Source: Lactobacillus bombicola (GTDB lineage: Bacteria > Bacillota > Bacilli > Lactobacillales > Lactobacillaceae). Taken from it: a stretch of 64,000 nucleotides of DNA. Below, piece after piece: positions 27,321-39,425 of this stretch. The position numbers and the translations under genes were made by a program. The notes below the pieces were generated by a model, which was given only the letters and a program-made list of their open reading frames with translations, had not been told where the DNA came from and did no database searches. Position 1 is the first letter of the stretch. Each line of letters starts with the position of its first letter. Location: assembly GCF_900112665.1 (NCBI RefSeq), contig NZ_FOMN01000006.1:28123-92122 (forward strand), in the 5' to 3' direction.

Positions 27321-28004
27321 ATGAGTCAAACAAGTGATAACTTAATGAAAAAATTATACTTTATTATGCGTGCTAGTCGCTACTTTATGTTTGAGAATAA
27401 GCAGCCAATTTCAGGGCAAAAAAGAGTGTTGGCAGTTTTAAAATTAGAAGATGGCTTAACCCAAAATTATTTGGCAGAAGTTTTGGCATTGCAACCGGGA
27501 TCATTGGCTGAATTATTGAAAAAAATGGAGGTAAAGGGTTATATTAAACGTGAAACGGACAACCAAGACAAACGGGTAAAACGAGTTTTTCTAACCAGTG
27601 AGGGAAAAGAGGAAGCAGGTCGACTGAAAGAACTCGAAAAGGCGCAAGATACTGCCCCCTTCTTTGCCGGCTTAAGTGAGAATGAGCAACAAGAATTTGG
27701 TCAGTATTTAGAAAAGATTGCTGATGGCTGGGATGAGAATCTAAAACAACAAGCGCAAAAATTTGTTGATCCAGCATTTCGGATGAAAGCAATTTTCCAG
27801 TGGCGTAAATATGCTGCCCAACATAACTTATCACGAGCAGAAAGTAATAATATGTGTCGGAGAATGCAAAAGTGGAATCATTTTGCAAACTATCAAGATT
27901 TTAAGCATGATAAGAACAGAAGGCATTGCCAATTTAATGAAATTCCAGAGTATAACGCAGATTTTTGGCACCGATTTTGGCATAATGATGAAGAAGAAAG
28001 ATAA
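27321..28004 (+). CDS. MarR-family transcriptional regulator with long C-terminal extension
   Basis: A 227-residue DNA-binding protein. The winged helix covers about residues 30-105, with LTQNYLAEVLALQPGSLAELLKKME as the helix-turn-helix region and DKRVKRVFLTSEG as the wing. Typical MarR proteins have about 140-160 residues. This one adds about 80 residues rich in Trp, Tyr, His and Arg (residues 145-227) that I do not recognise. It stands alone with its own operators and terminator. No transporter target is adjacent. Confidence 0.85.
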   Translation: MSQTSDNLMKKLYFIMRASRYFMFENKQPISGQKRVLAVLKLEDGLTQNYLAEVLALQPGSLAELLKKMEVKGYIKRETDNQDKRVKRVFLTSEGKEEAGRLKELEKAQDTAPFFAGLSENEQQEFGQYLEKIADGWDENLKQQAQKFVDPAFRMKAIFQWRKYAAQHNLSRAESNNMCRRMQKWNHFANYQDFKHDKNRRHCQFNEIPEYNADFWHRFWHNDEEER

Positions 28005-28010
28005 TTAAGT

Positions 28011-28041
28011 AAGGGTTTTTCAAGTTTGAAAAACCCTTTTC
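28011..28041 (+). terminator. Intrinsic terminator after marR
   Basis: Stem AAGGGTTTTTCAA / TTGAAAAACCCTTTT with a tiny loop. Confidence 0.88.
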
Positions 28042-28163
28042 GTTTTCAAATAATGAGTTCAGCTATGACTACTTTTACAAGTGATTTAGGTCATGATAGG
28101 TACAAGTAATTGATTATAAAAAGAGAAACGGGCAAATAAGTTAATAAAAAGCGCAGGAAAGTA

Positions 28164-28192
28164 TTGAACTGAATTTGATTTTACAGTATACT
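28164..28192 (+). promoter_or_regulatory. Promoter of tRNA-Leu
   Basis: TTGAAC at 28164-28169 and TATACT at 28187-28192 with a 17-base spacer, 14 bases upstream of the tRNA. Confidence 0.75.
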
Positions 28193-28205
28193 AATTACTG
28201 TATTT

Positions 28206-28292
28206 GCGGGCATGGCGGAATTGGCAGACGCGCAAGACTAAGGATCTTGTGATCGTTTTTAGATCGTGGAAGTTCGAGTCTTCTTGCCCGCA
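28206..28292 (+). tRNA. tRNA-Leu, anticodon AAG
   Basis: A complete cloverleaf: acceptor GCGGGCA/TGCCCGC, D arm, anticodon stem CAAGA/UCUUG around loop CUAAGGA (anticodon AAG), a long variable arm with GAUC/GAUC stem, and T arm with UUCGAGU. Discriminator is A, and CCA is not encoded. The long variable arm confirms a class II tRNA. A34 would need conversion to inosine to read CUC and CUA as well as CUU. Confidence 0.93.
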
Positions 28293-28300
28293 TCATTTGT

Positions 28301-28326
28301 AATGGAGTAGCAACTCCATTTTTTTG
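28301..28326 (+). terminator. Intrinsic terminator after tRNA-Leu
   Basis: Stem AATGGAGT / ACTCCATT with a short loop and seven Ts. Confidence 0.85.
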
Positions 28327-28511
28327 TTTAAAAATAAAATTCAAATAAAAATGTGAAATACTCTGTAATTGTTAAATTGATATCTAACTTTTATGGGGTA
28401 TTTTTAAATATTAATTATCTTTTTTTATTTTAAAAATTAATTACATTCCATAATTTTAACGTGCGAGAAGGTATACTTATTGTAACAACTATTTTAAGTA
28501 AGGACTTTTTT

Positions 28512-29159
28512 ATGGTAAAAAAACGCAGGGGTAAAAAACAATCTAACTGGCTAATTATTATAGAAACGTTTGTCATTTTGTTTGTATTAATAATTGCTTT
28601 CGTCAGTTTTAGATACTATCGTCGTCAAGCAATTGAAACAGAAAAAATCAGACAACAACAAATTGCACGGGAAGCAGCTAGACAAAAGATTATTAAGCAG
28701 CACAAAGCTTTTATTAATGAGATTGGTCCAGTTGCTCAAGAAGTTGACAAATCATATGAACTTTTACCTAGTATTACGATTGCCCAAGCATGTTTGGAAA
28801 GCAACTACGGTAAAAGTAGTTTATCGCAAAAATACAATAACTTATTTGGGGTAAAGGGTTCTAACCCTAACACGTCGGCAATTTTGACGACTAAGGAATT
28901 TGAAAAAGGGAAATGGGTTTTAGTAAAAGCACGTTTTCAAATTTATGATTCCTATGAAGCATCGATTCGGGCTCATGCTCGTCTTTTTCAACGAGGTACT
29001 AGTTGGAATAAAAATCAATATCAGCATGTTCTTGCGGCCAAAGACTATCAAACGCAAGCCCATGCTTTAGTCAAAGATGGTTATGCTACTGATCCAAATT
29101 ATGCAGATAAATTAATTAAAATAATTCAGCAGTATCAACTTGATCGATTTGACAAGTAA
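28512..29159 (+). CDS. Membrane-anchored glucosaminidase-domain protein (peptidoglycan hydrolase)
   Basis: A 215-residue protein with a basic N-terminus and one transmembrane helix at about residues 13-35. A coiled, charged linker follows, then a glucosaminidase domain. The domain has ACLESNYGKSSLSQKYNNLFGVKG near 95-118, with the catalytic glutamate, and DPNYADKLIKII near the end. It should cut N-acetylglucosamine bonds of the cell wall while attached to the membrane. ATG 28512 follows AAGGAC. A GTG at 28461 is in frame but has no site. Confidence 0.88.
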   Translation: MVKKRRGKKQSNWLIIIETFVILFVLIIAFVSFRYYRRQAIETEKIRQQQIAREAARQKIIKQHKAFINEIGPVAQEVDKSYELLPSITIAQACLESNYGKSSLSQKYNNLFGVKGSNPNTSAILTTKEFEKGKWVLVKARFQIYDSYEASIRAHARLFQRGTSWNKNQYQHVLAAKDYQTQAHALVKDGYATDPNYADKLIKIIQQYQLDRFDK

Positions 29160-29237
29160 GAAACAAACCATGCCAAATTTATATAACATTTTTGGTACAA
29201 TAAGATGGCTATCAAAAATCAGACGAAGGGAATTAGA

Positions 29238-31478
29238 ATGAGCGAAGAATCTATTTTAGCGGGCTTAAATCCGCAGCAAAAGCAAGCTGTTAAAACGACT
29301 GAGGGACCGCTTTTAGTGGTTGCTGGAGCAGGTTCTGGAAAAACCTCAGTTTTAACTAGACGGATTGCATATCTTGTTAATGAAAAAGGAATTTTACCCT
29401 GGAATATTTTGGCGATTACTTTTACTAATAAAGCAGCCGCAGAAATGCGCGAGCGGGAACGGGAATTACTTGGTTCACAAGCAGAGAGTATATGGATGTC
29501 AACTTTTCATGCATTGTGTGTGAGAATTTTACGTCGTGATGCGGAAAAAATTGGTTATAGCCAAAATTTTTCGATTGCAGATGCAGCTGAACAGCTAACC
29601 TTAATTAAGCATATCGAAAAAGAACTAAATATTAATCCCAAAATGTATGAACCACGTCGTGTTTTATCAGCTATCTCTAATGCCAAAAATGCGCTACTAA
29701 CGCCTGATGCATTAAAAGCCAGCAGTTCAATGCCCTTTGAGAAGATAACTGCACAAATTTATCAAGAATACCAGAAACGCTTAAAACATGACCAAATAAT
29801 GGATTTTGATGATTTGATTATGCAAACTTTAGTGTTGTTTAAAACGGATGCTACAGTTTTACATTACTATCAAGCTAAGTTTCATTATTTATTAGTTGAT
29901 GAATATCAAGATACCAACCAAGCACAATACGAATTGTGCCATCAACTAGCAGCTCAGCATAAGAATATTTGTGTAGTTGGAGACGCAGATCAATCTATTT
30001 ATGGTTGGCGTGGTGCAAATCTGGAAAATATCATGAACTTTGAACATGATTACCAAAACGATGGTGTACAGACTATTAAATTAGAACAAAATTATCGCTC
30101 GACTGGTCATATTTTGGCAGCAGCTAACGCAGTTATCAAAAATAATCGTAACCGTAAAGCTAAAAAGTTATGGACGGATCAAGGAGAGGGTGAAAAAATT
30201 ACATATTATCGAGCCCAAAGTGGTGAAGATGAAGCACATTTTATTATCAGCAAAATTCAAGAAGAAGTTGAAAATAAAAATCGTTCTTATCGCGACTTTG
30301 CCATTTTGTATCGAACTAATGCCCAGTCGCGAACCGTTGAAGAGGCTTTTGTTAAATCAAACATTCCCTATCAAATAGTTGGTGGTCATAAATTTTATGA
30401 CCGAAAAGAAATTATGGATGTCATGGCTTACTTAAAGCTGGTATCTAACCCAAGTGATACTATGAGTTTTAATCGAATTGTTAATACGCCAAAGCGGGGC
30501 ATTGGTAATGTAAGTGTTGAAAAATTTACTAATTTTGCTCAAACTAGTAATTTGTCCTTACTTGAAGCCTTTAATCATGTAGGTATGTCAGGTCTTTCTG
30601 TTAGAATAGCTACTAAATTGAGTGATTTTGGTGCAAAACTTAAAGATGCTATTAAGTATTCCCGCAACCATAGCGTTACAGGTCTTACTGAAAAAATTTT
30701 GCAAGATTTCGGGTACATTGATGCTCTTAAAGCCGAACATACAATTGAAGCTGAAACCAGATTAGAAAACTTAGACGAATTTTTATCAGTAACTAAACGG
30801 TTTGATGATCAATATGACCAAGATAATCAATCTGAAATCTTAAGTGACTTTTTAGCAGAAGTTTCATTATTGAGTGATCAAGATGATTTAGCAAATAATG
30901 ATCAGCAAGTTGCTTTAATGACACTACATGCTGCTAAAGGTTTGGAATTTCCAGTTGTTTTTTTAGTTGGAATGGAAGATGGGCTATTTCCATTATCAAG
31001 AGCATTGTTAGAAGATGATCAGTTAGAAGAAGAGCGCCGGTTAGCCTATGTTGGCATTACTAGAGCAAGACAGCAACTGTATTTAACTAATGCATACTCA
31101 CGAACGATGTTTGGCAGAACTCAAAATAATCAACCATCTAGATTTTTAGATGAAATTGATGAAGCTGATCTTAAAATTGAAGGGTCAAGTTTTCCTACTT
31201 TGGGCGCGGACTCTTTTCAAGCCCAGGCTGCTCCGTTTGCGAATGTGGCTGAACGTGCCCGGGCCCAAGTTTATACACCTAAGATAAAACCAGCTGGTGC
31301 TGTCGGTGCTGAGAAAAGGGGCTGGAATGTTGGTGATCAAGTAAAACATAAAGCTTGGGGCCTAGGAGTAGTTGTTAAAGTCAATGGTTCTGGTGAGGAT
31401 ATGGAATTAGATATTGCTTTTAAAGAGAAGGGGATTAAACGACTTTTGGCAGCCTTTGCACCTATTAAAAAGGTATAA
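29238..31478 (+). CDS. pcrA: ATP-dependent DNA helicase PcrA (UvrD/Rep family)
   Basis: A 746-residue 3'-5' helicase for DNA repair and plasmid replication. Motif I AGAGSGKTS is near residue 30, motif II VDEYQDTN near 215, GDADQSIYGWRGA near 245, motif IV QNYRST near 275, TLHAAKGLEFPVV near 560 and YVGITRARQQL near 605. A C-terminal Tudor-like tail (VGDQVKHKAWGLGVVV) is present. ATG 29238 has GAAGGGA upstream. It leads the conserved block pcrA-ligA-camS-gatCAB. Confidence 0.96.
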   Translation: MSEESILAGLNPQQKQAVKTTEGPLLVVAGAGSGKTSVLTRRIAYLVNEKGILPWNILAITFTNKAAAEMRERERELLGSQAESIWMSTFHALCVRILRRDAEKIGYSQNFSIADAAEQLTLIKHIEKELNINPKMYEPRRVLSAISNAKNALLTPDALKASSSMPFEKITAQIYQEYQKRLKHDQIMDFDDLIMQTLVLFKTDATVLHYYQAKFHYLLVDEYQDTNQAQYELCHQLAAQHKNICVVGDADQSIYGWRGANLENIMNFEHDYQNDGVQTIKLEQNYRSTGHILAAANAVIKNNRNRKAKKLWTDQGEGEKITYYRAQSGEDEAHFIISKIQEEVENKNRSYRDFAILYRTNAQSRTVEEAFVKSNIPYQIVGGHKFYDRKEIMDVMAYLKLVSNPSDTMSFNRIVNTPKRGIGNVSVEKFTNFAQTSNLSLLEAFNHVGMSGLSVRIATKLSDFGAKLKDAIKYSRNHSVTGLTEKILQDFGYIDALKAEHTIEAETRLENLDEFLSVTKRFDDQYDQDNQSEILSDFLAEVSLLSDQDDLANNDQQVALMTLHAAKGLEFPVVFLVGMEDGLFPLSRALLEDDQLEEERRLAYVGITRARQQLYLTNAYSRTMFGRTQNNQPSRFLDEIDEADLKIEGSSFPTLGADSFQAQAAPFANVAERARAQVYTPKIKPAGAVGAEKRGWNVGDQVKHKAWGLGVVVKVNGSGEDMELDIAFKEKGIKRLLAAFAPIKKV

Positions 31479-31517
31479 TGAATTGAGTTAAAGTTATTAT
31501 TTTGATCAGGGGGGTAG

Positions 31518-33527
<2,010 letters not shown>

Positions 33528-33540
33528 AGGAATAATTAAA

Positions 33541-34680
33541 TTGAAAAAATATTTACACGCTTTAACAATTCTTGGGCTATCTTTGACTCTAACTGCTTGT
33601 GGAAATTTGAAAAACTCCAATCTAGCTAATAATGCTAAAACTGCATCCAATTCCAGTACCAAAACCTATCAGACAACAGATACAGGGAATAATGGTTATA
33701 CAGTTTTATTAAAAAATGGTCGTTATGTGACAAGCCCAATCTCTGGATTAACGGCAACAGATAATGATAATTCAGTTGACACCAGAGAACTCGAACGGGG
33801 ACTCATTCAAATTTCTAAAAAAGTTTATTCAACTAATTCTTATGTTTTTCAAGAAGGGCAGTATATTACTACTACAGATGCACATGAATGGCTATCACGT
33901 AAATCTAAAGATAATAAATTAGGACTTAATCCTGCTGAAGGTAGTAAAAAGAATTATAATCCTTATTATTTAGAAGAAATTATTGAGCAGAACTATTTAA
34001 CTGGCTCGGGCTCAAGTTATCATATTGGCGGTATAAGTATTGGTCTGGCCATTAATTCAATTGATTATTATCAGAAGGTTAAAGATGGACCACAATATCA
34101 AGCTACAATTTCACGGGCTAAGCAAAAAGAATTTGGTCAACATGCTGCCGAACAAATAGTGCAACGTTTACGTAAGCGAAAAAATTTAAAAACTGTTCCA
34201 ATAACGGTTGGTCTTTTTGCTAAAGAAAGTATGGATTCACTCGTTCCAGGAAGTTACTTTTTGAGCGGGACAGTCGCTGCTAATAGTAGTAAAATAGTTA
34301 AATGGGAAAACATTACTACTCAGTCTGAGGTATTACCAACGATTGGTAATAAAAAGGCAATTAACAGTAGTGATGCATCAAGCTTTAATAGTTTTAAAGA
34401 ATCAATTCAAAACTATTTTCCTAATATTAGTGGGGTAACCGCAACTTTGCGTTATGAAGATGGCAAGTTGGTACAAGAAAACATATCAATTACGACCCAG
34501 TTTTATGGTTACGAGCAGATTCAAAGTTTCACCCGCTTAGTTTTATCAACCGCAAAAAAATATTTGGCAAATGATGTTCCAATTGAAATAAAAATTGGTT
34601 CGGTAAATGATATTCAGGCACTGGTTGCTAAAGAAACGGGAGATAATAGTTATCAAGTTCATATTTATGGTGGCGAATAG
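33541..34680 (+). CDS. camS: CamS-family lipoprotein
   Basis: A 379-residue lipoprotein of the CamS/sex-pheromone-precursor family. The signal peptide ends in lipobox LTAC with cysteine near residue 20. TTG 33541 is the likely start, with AAAGGA nine bases upstream. It lies just behind ligA. In enterococci the cleaved signal peptide of CamS is a mating pheromone, but the function of the mature lipoprotein is unknown. It lies in the usual place between ligA and gatC. Confidence 0.9.
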   Translation: MKKYLHALTILGLSLTLTACGNLKNSNLANNAKTASNSSTKTYQTTDTGNNGYTVLLKNGRYVTSPISGLTATDNDNSVDTRELERGLIQISKKVYSTNSYVFQEGQYITTTDAHEWLSRKSKDNKLGLNPAEGSKKNYNPYYLEEIIEQNYLTGSGSSYHIGGISIGLAINSIDYYQKVKDGPQYQATISRAKQKEFGQHAAEQIVQRLRKRKNLKTVPITVGLFAKESMDSLVPGSYFLSGTVAANSSKIVKWENITTQSEVLPTIGNKKAINSSDASSFNSFKESIQNYFPNISGVTATLRYEDGKLVQENISITTQFYGYEQIQSFTRLVLSTAKKYLANDVPIEIKIGSVNDIQALVAKETGDNSYQVHIYGGE

Positions 34681-34691
34681 GAGGTATTAGT

Positions 34692-34994
34692 ATGAAAATT
34701 ACAGAAGAGACAATTAAGCATGTCGCAGTTTTATCGCGGCTGGAAATTAATAAAAATGATATTAGTCAGGTTACTGAACAAATGAGTTCAATTATCAATA
34801 TGGCTGATCAATTATCAGAAGTGAACACTGAGGGTGTTGAAGAAACTGTCCAAGTAGTTGATCGTGATACTGTATTTAGAGAAGATAAGCCTGAACACTG
34901 GCAAAGTCGCGAAGAATTAATGAAGAATGTTCCTGAACAAGCTAATGGCTTTATCAAGGTTCCAGTGATTATTAATAAGGATGAGGACGAGTAA
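34692..34994 (+). CDS. gatC: Asp-tRNA(Asn)/Glu-tRNA(Gln) amidotransferase subunit C
   Basis: A 100-residue belt subunit that holds GatA and GatB together. [11 protein letters not shown] near the start and the [22 protein letters not shown] region are typical. Its stop overlaps the gatA start by one base (TAATG). Confidence 0.95.
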   Translation: MKITEETIKHVAVLSRLEINKNDISQVTEQMSSIINMADQLSEVNTEGVEETVQVVDRDTVFREDKPEHWQSREELMKNVPEQANGFIKVPVIINKDEDE

Positions 34995-36433
34995 TGAATT
35001 ACTTAAATGAAGATATTGACTCATTAAATGAAAAATTGGCTCAGGGGACTTTATCAGCAGATCAATTAGCACAAGATACAGTCGCCAATATTAAGCAGAC
35101 CGATGATAAGTTAAATGCTTGGATTACGGTTCAGGAGGATGCTAAACCTGCTGCTGATTTAGATTTTAGCAAGAATAAGTTAGCTGGAATTCCAATTGCA
35201 ATTAAAGATAATATTCTTACTAAAGATGTTAAAACGACAGCTGCTAGTCATATTTTGGATAACTACATTCCAGTCTATGATGCAACAGTTATTGAACGTT
35301 TAAAAGCTGCCCAGGCTACTTTTGTAGGGAAAACAAATATGGACGAATTTGCGATGGGTTCATCGACTGAACATTCATACTTTGGTATAACACATAACCC
35401 TTGGAATTTAGACAAAGTTCCAGGTGGTTCTTCTGGTGGTTCCGCGGTTGCTGTTGCTTCAGGACAAGTTGTTGCTGCCCTTGGATCTGATACGGGTGGT
35501 TCAATCCGGCAACCAGCTGCATTTAACGGTGTTTTTGGTATTAAACCAACTTATGGGCGTGTTTCACGTTGGGGCTTAATTGCTTTCGCATCTTCACTTG
35601 ATGAAATTGGAGTAATGAGCAAGCGGGCCAAAACATCAGCCCAAGTACTTAATGTTATTGCAGGAGCTGATGAACATGACTCTACCCTTTCAACTAGAGC
35701 AGTTCCTGACTTCACTAAGTACATCGGTAAAGACATCAAAGGCATGCGGGTAGCGGTTGTTAAAGAGTACATGGATGCTGTTGATGGTGAGATGCGTGAA
35801 GTAATTCAAGAGCAGATTACTGTTTTAGAAAATGCCGGAGCAGTCGTTAATGAGGTTTCCTTACCATTAACTAAATATGTAGTTCCTGATTATTATATTA
35901 TTGCTTCTAGTGAAGCTTCATCAAATCTACAAAGATTTGATGGTATTCGTTATGGCTATCGGGCAGAGGATACAAAAGATCTACTGGATGTTTATGTAAA
36001 ATCACGTTCAGAAGGTTTTGGTGAAGAAGTTAAGCGCCGAATTATGCTGGGCTCATTTGCTTTATCAGCAGGTTCATATGACCGTTTCTTTAGACAGGCA
36101 GCAAAGGTTAGGACCATGATTTGTCAAGATTTTGACCGTATCTTTGAGGAAAATGATGTAATTGTTGGTCCAACAACTACTACACCGGCCTTCACTATTG
36201 GTAGTGAAATTTCTGATCCAATTAAGATGTATAACAATGACATTTTGACCATTTCGGCTAACTTAGCGGGTATTCCATCTGCTAGTGTACCAGCTGGTAT
36301 GGTAGATGGAATGCCTGTTGGGTTACAAGTAATGGCTAAGCGATTTGATGAGGGAAGTATTTTCCAAGTAGCTGACTTTATTGAACAAACTAACAAGTTT
36401 TATGAAAAGACACCAACTGGAATGGGGGATTAA
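34994..36433 (+). CDS. gatA: Asp-tRNA(Asn)/Glu-tRNA(Gln) amidotransferase subunit A
   Basis: A 479-residue amidase-signature enzyme that releases ammonia from glutamine for tRNA-dependent amidation. The Ser-Ser-Lys triad is visible: lysine in AIKDNI near 75, then GGSSGGSA near 150 and [10 protein letters not shown] near 173. It allows Gln-tRNA to be made without GlnRS. It is translationally coupled to gatC and followed three bases later by gatB. Confidence 0.97.
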   Translation: MNYLNEDIDSLNEKLAQGTLSADQLAQDTVANIKQTDDKLNAWITVQEDAKPAADLDFSKNKLAGIPIAIKDNILTKDVKTTAASHILDNYIPVYDATVIERLKAAQATFVGKTNMDEFAMGSSTEHSYFGITHNPWNLDKVPGGSSGGSAVAVASGQVVAALGSDTGGSIRQPAAFNGVFGIKPTYGRVSRWGLIAFASSLDEIGVMSKRAKTSAQVLNVIAGADEHDSTLSTRAVPDFTKYIGKDIKGMRVAVVKEYMDAVDGEMREVIQEQITVLENAGAVVNEVSLPLTKYVVPDYYIIASSEASSNLQRFDGIRYGYRAEDTKDLLDVYVKSRSEGFGEEVKRRIMLGSFALSAGSYDRFFRQAAKVRTMICQDFDRIFEENDVIVGPTTTTPAFTIGSEISDPIKMYNNDILTISANLAGIPSASVPAGMVDGMPVGLQVMAKRFDEGSIFQVADFIEQTNKFYEKTPTGMGD

Positions 36434-36436
36434 CAG

Positions 36437-37867
36437 ATGAATTTTAAATCAACAATTGGGTTCGAAGTACACTTCGAATTAAAAACTAATAGTAAGATTT
36501 TCTCACCTTCACCGGTTAGTTATGGTGCTAAGCCTAATACTGAAACAAATGTAATTGATTGGGCAATGCCTGGAGTTTTACCCTACGTAAATAAGGATGT
36601 TTATCGCTTAGGGATTATGGTTGCTTTAGCAACGCACTCACATATTTTGCCAAATACTCATTTTGATCGAAAGAATTATTATTACCCTGACAGTCCCAAA
36701 GCTTACCAGATTACTCAATTTTACCAACCTTTAGCTCGTGACGGCTATGTTGAAATTGAGGTACACGGTAAAAAGAAACGGATTGGGATTCATGAAATGC
36801 ATATTGAAGAAGATGCTGGTAAAAATACGCATGGGACTAATGGCTTTTCTTATGTTGATTTAAATCGGCAAGGTGTTCCGCTACTGGAAGTTGTTTCTGA
36901 ACCAGAAATTGCAGATCCTGATGAAGGCTATGCTTACCTTGAAAAATTACGTAAGATTGTCCAGTTTACAGGTGCTTCTGATGTTAAGATGGAAGAAGGT
37001 TCAATGCGAGTTGATACCAATATTTCTATTCGTCCCGCTGGACAAAAAGAACTTGGAACCAAGGTTGAAATGAAGAACCTGAACTCTTTTGAACATGTAC
37101 GTAAATCTTTGGCATATGAAGAAAAACGGCAAGCACAGGTCTTATTGGCAGGAGGTCGAGTACAATTATCGACACGCCGGTTTGATGAAGCAACAGGTAA
37201 GACTGTTCTGGAACGGGTTAAAGAAGGCGATGCCGATTATCGCTATTTCCCAGAACCAGATTTAGCCCCTGATCATATTAGTCAAGAGTGGATTGATGAA
37301 ATTGCAGCGACATTACCACGCTCGGCCGAAGAACGTTACAGCCAATATGTCAATGAATTTGGCTTAAAGGATTACGACGCCCAAGTTCTTTTGCAAACTA
37401 AAGAAAGCTCTGATTTTTATGATAAGACAGTTGCAGCTGGGGCAGATCCACAATTAGCTGCTAACTGGATGAATACCCAAGTAAATGGTTATTTAAATGA
37501 TAATCGTGTATCTTTAGCTGATATTAAGTTAACACCTGAGAACTTAGCAGCAATGATTGAACTAATTAAGAACGGTACAATCTCTTCGAAAATTGCTAAA
37601 AAAGTTTTTGCCGAGACAATTGCTAATGGAACTGATCCTAAGAAGTACGTTGAAGACCAAGGCATGGTTCAATTATCTGATACTAGTGTGCTTGAACCAA
37701 TGGTTAAAGCAGTAGTGGACAGTAATCCGCAATCAGTTGAAGACTTTAAAAACGGTAAAGATCGGGCAATTGGATACTTGGTTGGTCAAATCATGAAAAA
37801 GACACGTGGTAAGGCTAATCCTAAGGTTATCAATCAGCTTTTGAATCAAGAATTACAAAAGCGTTAA
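36437..37867 (+). CDS. gatB: Asp-tRNA(Asn)/Glu-tRNA(Gln) amidotransferase subunit B
   Basis: A 476-residue kinase and amidotransferase subunit that phosphorylates the misacylated tRNA and transfers ammonia. The N-terminal TIGFEVHFEL motif, the YYPDSPKAYQITQ segment near 77 and the C-terminal YqeY-like tail are present. Many homologues read GLEVH where this one reads GFEVH. Confidence 0.97.
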   Translation: MNFKSTIGFEVHFELKTNSKIFSPSPVSYGAKPNTETNVIDWAMPGVLPYVNKDVYRLGIMVALATHSHILPNTHFDRKNYYYPDSPKAYQITQFYQPLARDGYVEIEVHGKKKRIGIHEMHIEEDAGKNTHGTNGFSYVDLNRQGVPLLEVVSEPEIADPDEGYAYLEKLRKIVQFTGASDVKMEEGSMRVDTNISIRPAGQKELGTKVEMKNLNSFEHVRKSLAYEEKRQAQVLLAGGRVQLSTRRFDEATGKTVLERVKEGDADYRYFPEPDLAPDHISQEWIDEIAATLPRSAEERYSQYVNEFGLKDYDAQVLLQTKESSDFYDKTVAAGADPQLAANWMNTQVNGYLNDNRVSLADIKLTPENLAAMIELIKNGTISSKIAKKVFAETIANGTDPKKYVEDQGMVQLSDTSVLEPMVKAVVDSNPQSVEDFKNGKDRAIGYLVGQIMKKTRGKANPKVINQLLNQELQKR

Positions 37868-37908
37868 AGAGAATTTTAAAGTAATTTGAGTAATTAAGGT
37901 AGTAATTT

Positions 37909-38829
37909 ATGACTAAAAAAGCAAGATTGATTTATAATCCTGTATCAGGTCACGAGCAGATGCCTAAAAATGTTGCTGACATTTTAAATGTATTGGAACA
38001 AGCAGGTTATGAAGCAAGCGCATTTCGAACAACACGCCAAAAGCAAAGTGCGCAAAAAGAAGCTACTCGAGCTGCAAATGCAGGCTTTGACTTAATTGTA
38101 GCGGCTGGTGGGGATGGAACAATCAATGAAGTTGTCAATGGGATTGCCTTTCTGGAAAAAAGACCACAAATGGCCATTATCCCTGCTGGCACGACTAATG
38201 ACTATGCTAGAGCCTTACATATTCCGCGTGAAAGTATTAAAGATGCGGTTAAAGTAATCCTTAAACAAAAAACACGGAAAATGGATATTGGCCAGGCAAC
38301 ATTTGCAAATCATACTCAATATTTTGTTAATATTGCAGCCTGTGGATCATTAACTGAATTAACCTATGGTGTACCGTCAGAAGTTAAGTCGGCATTAGGT
38401 TATACAGCATATTTGATAAAGGGAGCCGAGATGTTACCTCATTTGACTACAAATGAATTGCGCTTAACATATGACGATGGCGTATATGAAGGTAAACTTT
38501 CGATGCTGTTATTAGGGATGACTAATACAATCGGCGGTTTTGAGCAAATAATGCCAGATGCAGAATTAGGTGATGGATTTTTCCAATTAATTGTGGTAAA
38601 ACCATCTGATCCAGTTAAATTATTAAGACTAATGGCTCTTGCCTTAAACGGTAAGCATGTAGATGATCCTGATATTATTTATACAAAAACACGAAGTTTA
38701 AAAATTGAGTTGTTTGGTCAAAGTATAGGTAAAGAACTTCCTGTTAATCTGGATGGAGAAATTGGTGCCTATTGCCCAGTTACTTTTAAAAATTTACAGA
38801 GGCGAATTGAATTTTTCGTTGGTGAATAA
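37909..38829 (+). CDS. dagK: Diacylglycerol kinase / lipid kinase
   Basis: A 306-residue soluble lipid kinase that returns diacylglycerol, released in lipoteichoic acid synthesis, to phosphatidic acid. ARLIYNPVSG at the start, AAGGDGTINEVVNG near 64-77 and PAGTTNDYARAL near 92 are the nucleotide-binding motifs. It follows gatB after 41 bases and completes the operon. A strong terminator follows. Confidence 0.93.
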   Translation: MTKKARLIYNPVSGHEQMPKNVADILNVLEQAGYEASAFRTTRQKQSAQKEATRAANAGFDLIVAAGGDGTINEVVNGIAFLEKRPQMAIIPAGTTNDYARALHIPRESIKDAVKVILKQKTRKMDIGQATFANHTQYFVNIAACGSLTELTYGVPSEVKSALGYTAYLIKGAEMLPHLTTNELRLTYDDGVYEGKLSMLLLGMTNTIGGFEQIMPDAELGDGFFQLIVVKPSDPVKLLRLMALALNGKHVDDPDIIYTKTRSLKIELFGQSIGKELPVNLDGEIGAYCPVTFKNLQRRIEFFVGE

Positions 38830-38875
38830 AAATAATAGTTTAGCTGTTAATTATACTGATAGTTGAAAATTAAAG

Positions 38876-38926
38876 TACACATAACAAATTAGACATCTTA
38901 GTCTAATTGTTATGTGTATTTTATTT
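38876..38926 (+). terminator. Intrinsic terminator after dagK
   Basis: A long stem, TACACATAACAAATTAGAC and its near-complement, six-base loop, then a T-rich tail. Confidence 0.88.
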
Positions 38927-39093
38927 TAATCATAAAAGTAAAAGTTAAATTTAGAAATTCAGTAGTTTACTAATATGTGGCGAAGAAAAAATTATTTTTA
39001 TCTAGTAGAATACAGAGCAAAAAACCTGAAATTAAAAGGTTTTAGTTGATGCAATTCCTAAATTAACTATATATATTATTTTTATTCGTATAA

Positions 39094-39306
39094 TCAGCAG
39101 CTATTGCTTTAGAAGATGCCGCAAATGAAGCTAGGATTAAAGGGCTAGTCTAAAGTGAATAATCGCTTGTTACACAAGTTATTAAAAAAGTAGTTATTGT
39201 CATTACATAACAGTTAAAGCAAGCTGCCACTACTGATAGAGATGATGAAATCAAGCAAATTCAGGAGCAATACGAAAAGGAACTTAAAAATATTGTAGGT
39301 AAATAA
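39094..39306 (+). pseudogene. Relic of a small coiled-coil protein gene, three in-frame stops
   Basis: One frame reads SAAIALEDAANEARIKGLV, a stop, two codons, a stop, SLVTQVIKKVVIVIT, a stop, then QLKQAATTDRDDEIKQIQEQ and a charged tail ending at TAA 39306. The amino acid make-up is that of a charged helical protein with one hydrophobic piece. The stops show it is dead. I cannot name the parent family. The surrounding stretch 38927-39376 holds nothing else that I recognise. Confidence 0.5.
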
Positions 39307-39376
39307 AATTATATTTTTGTTGATAATTATCAGTAAGTTTTATATTTAAGTAATTAAGAATATAATTTTTGTAATT

Positions 39377-39419
39377 AAAAAACTATCGTTTCTTATAATT
39401 GAAACGATAGTTTTTTTGT
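39377..39419. terminator. Intrinsic terminator, mainly for the minus-strand acylase gene
   Basis: Stem AAAAAACTATCGTTTC / GAAACGATAGTTTTTTT, eight-base loop, symmetrical. It sits seven bases beyond the stop of the minus-strand gene. Confidence 0.88.
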
Positions 39420-39425
39420 CAATTT

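Noticed and set aside
27544..27888. Minus-strand frame of 114 codons inside the MarR gene
   Set aside because: It is a shadow of a well-supported plus-strand gene with promoter, ribosome site and terminator.
28206..28292. tRNA-Leu as an integration site for a mobile element
   Set aside because: No integrase and no repeat of the tRNA 3' end were seen nearby.
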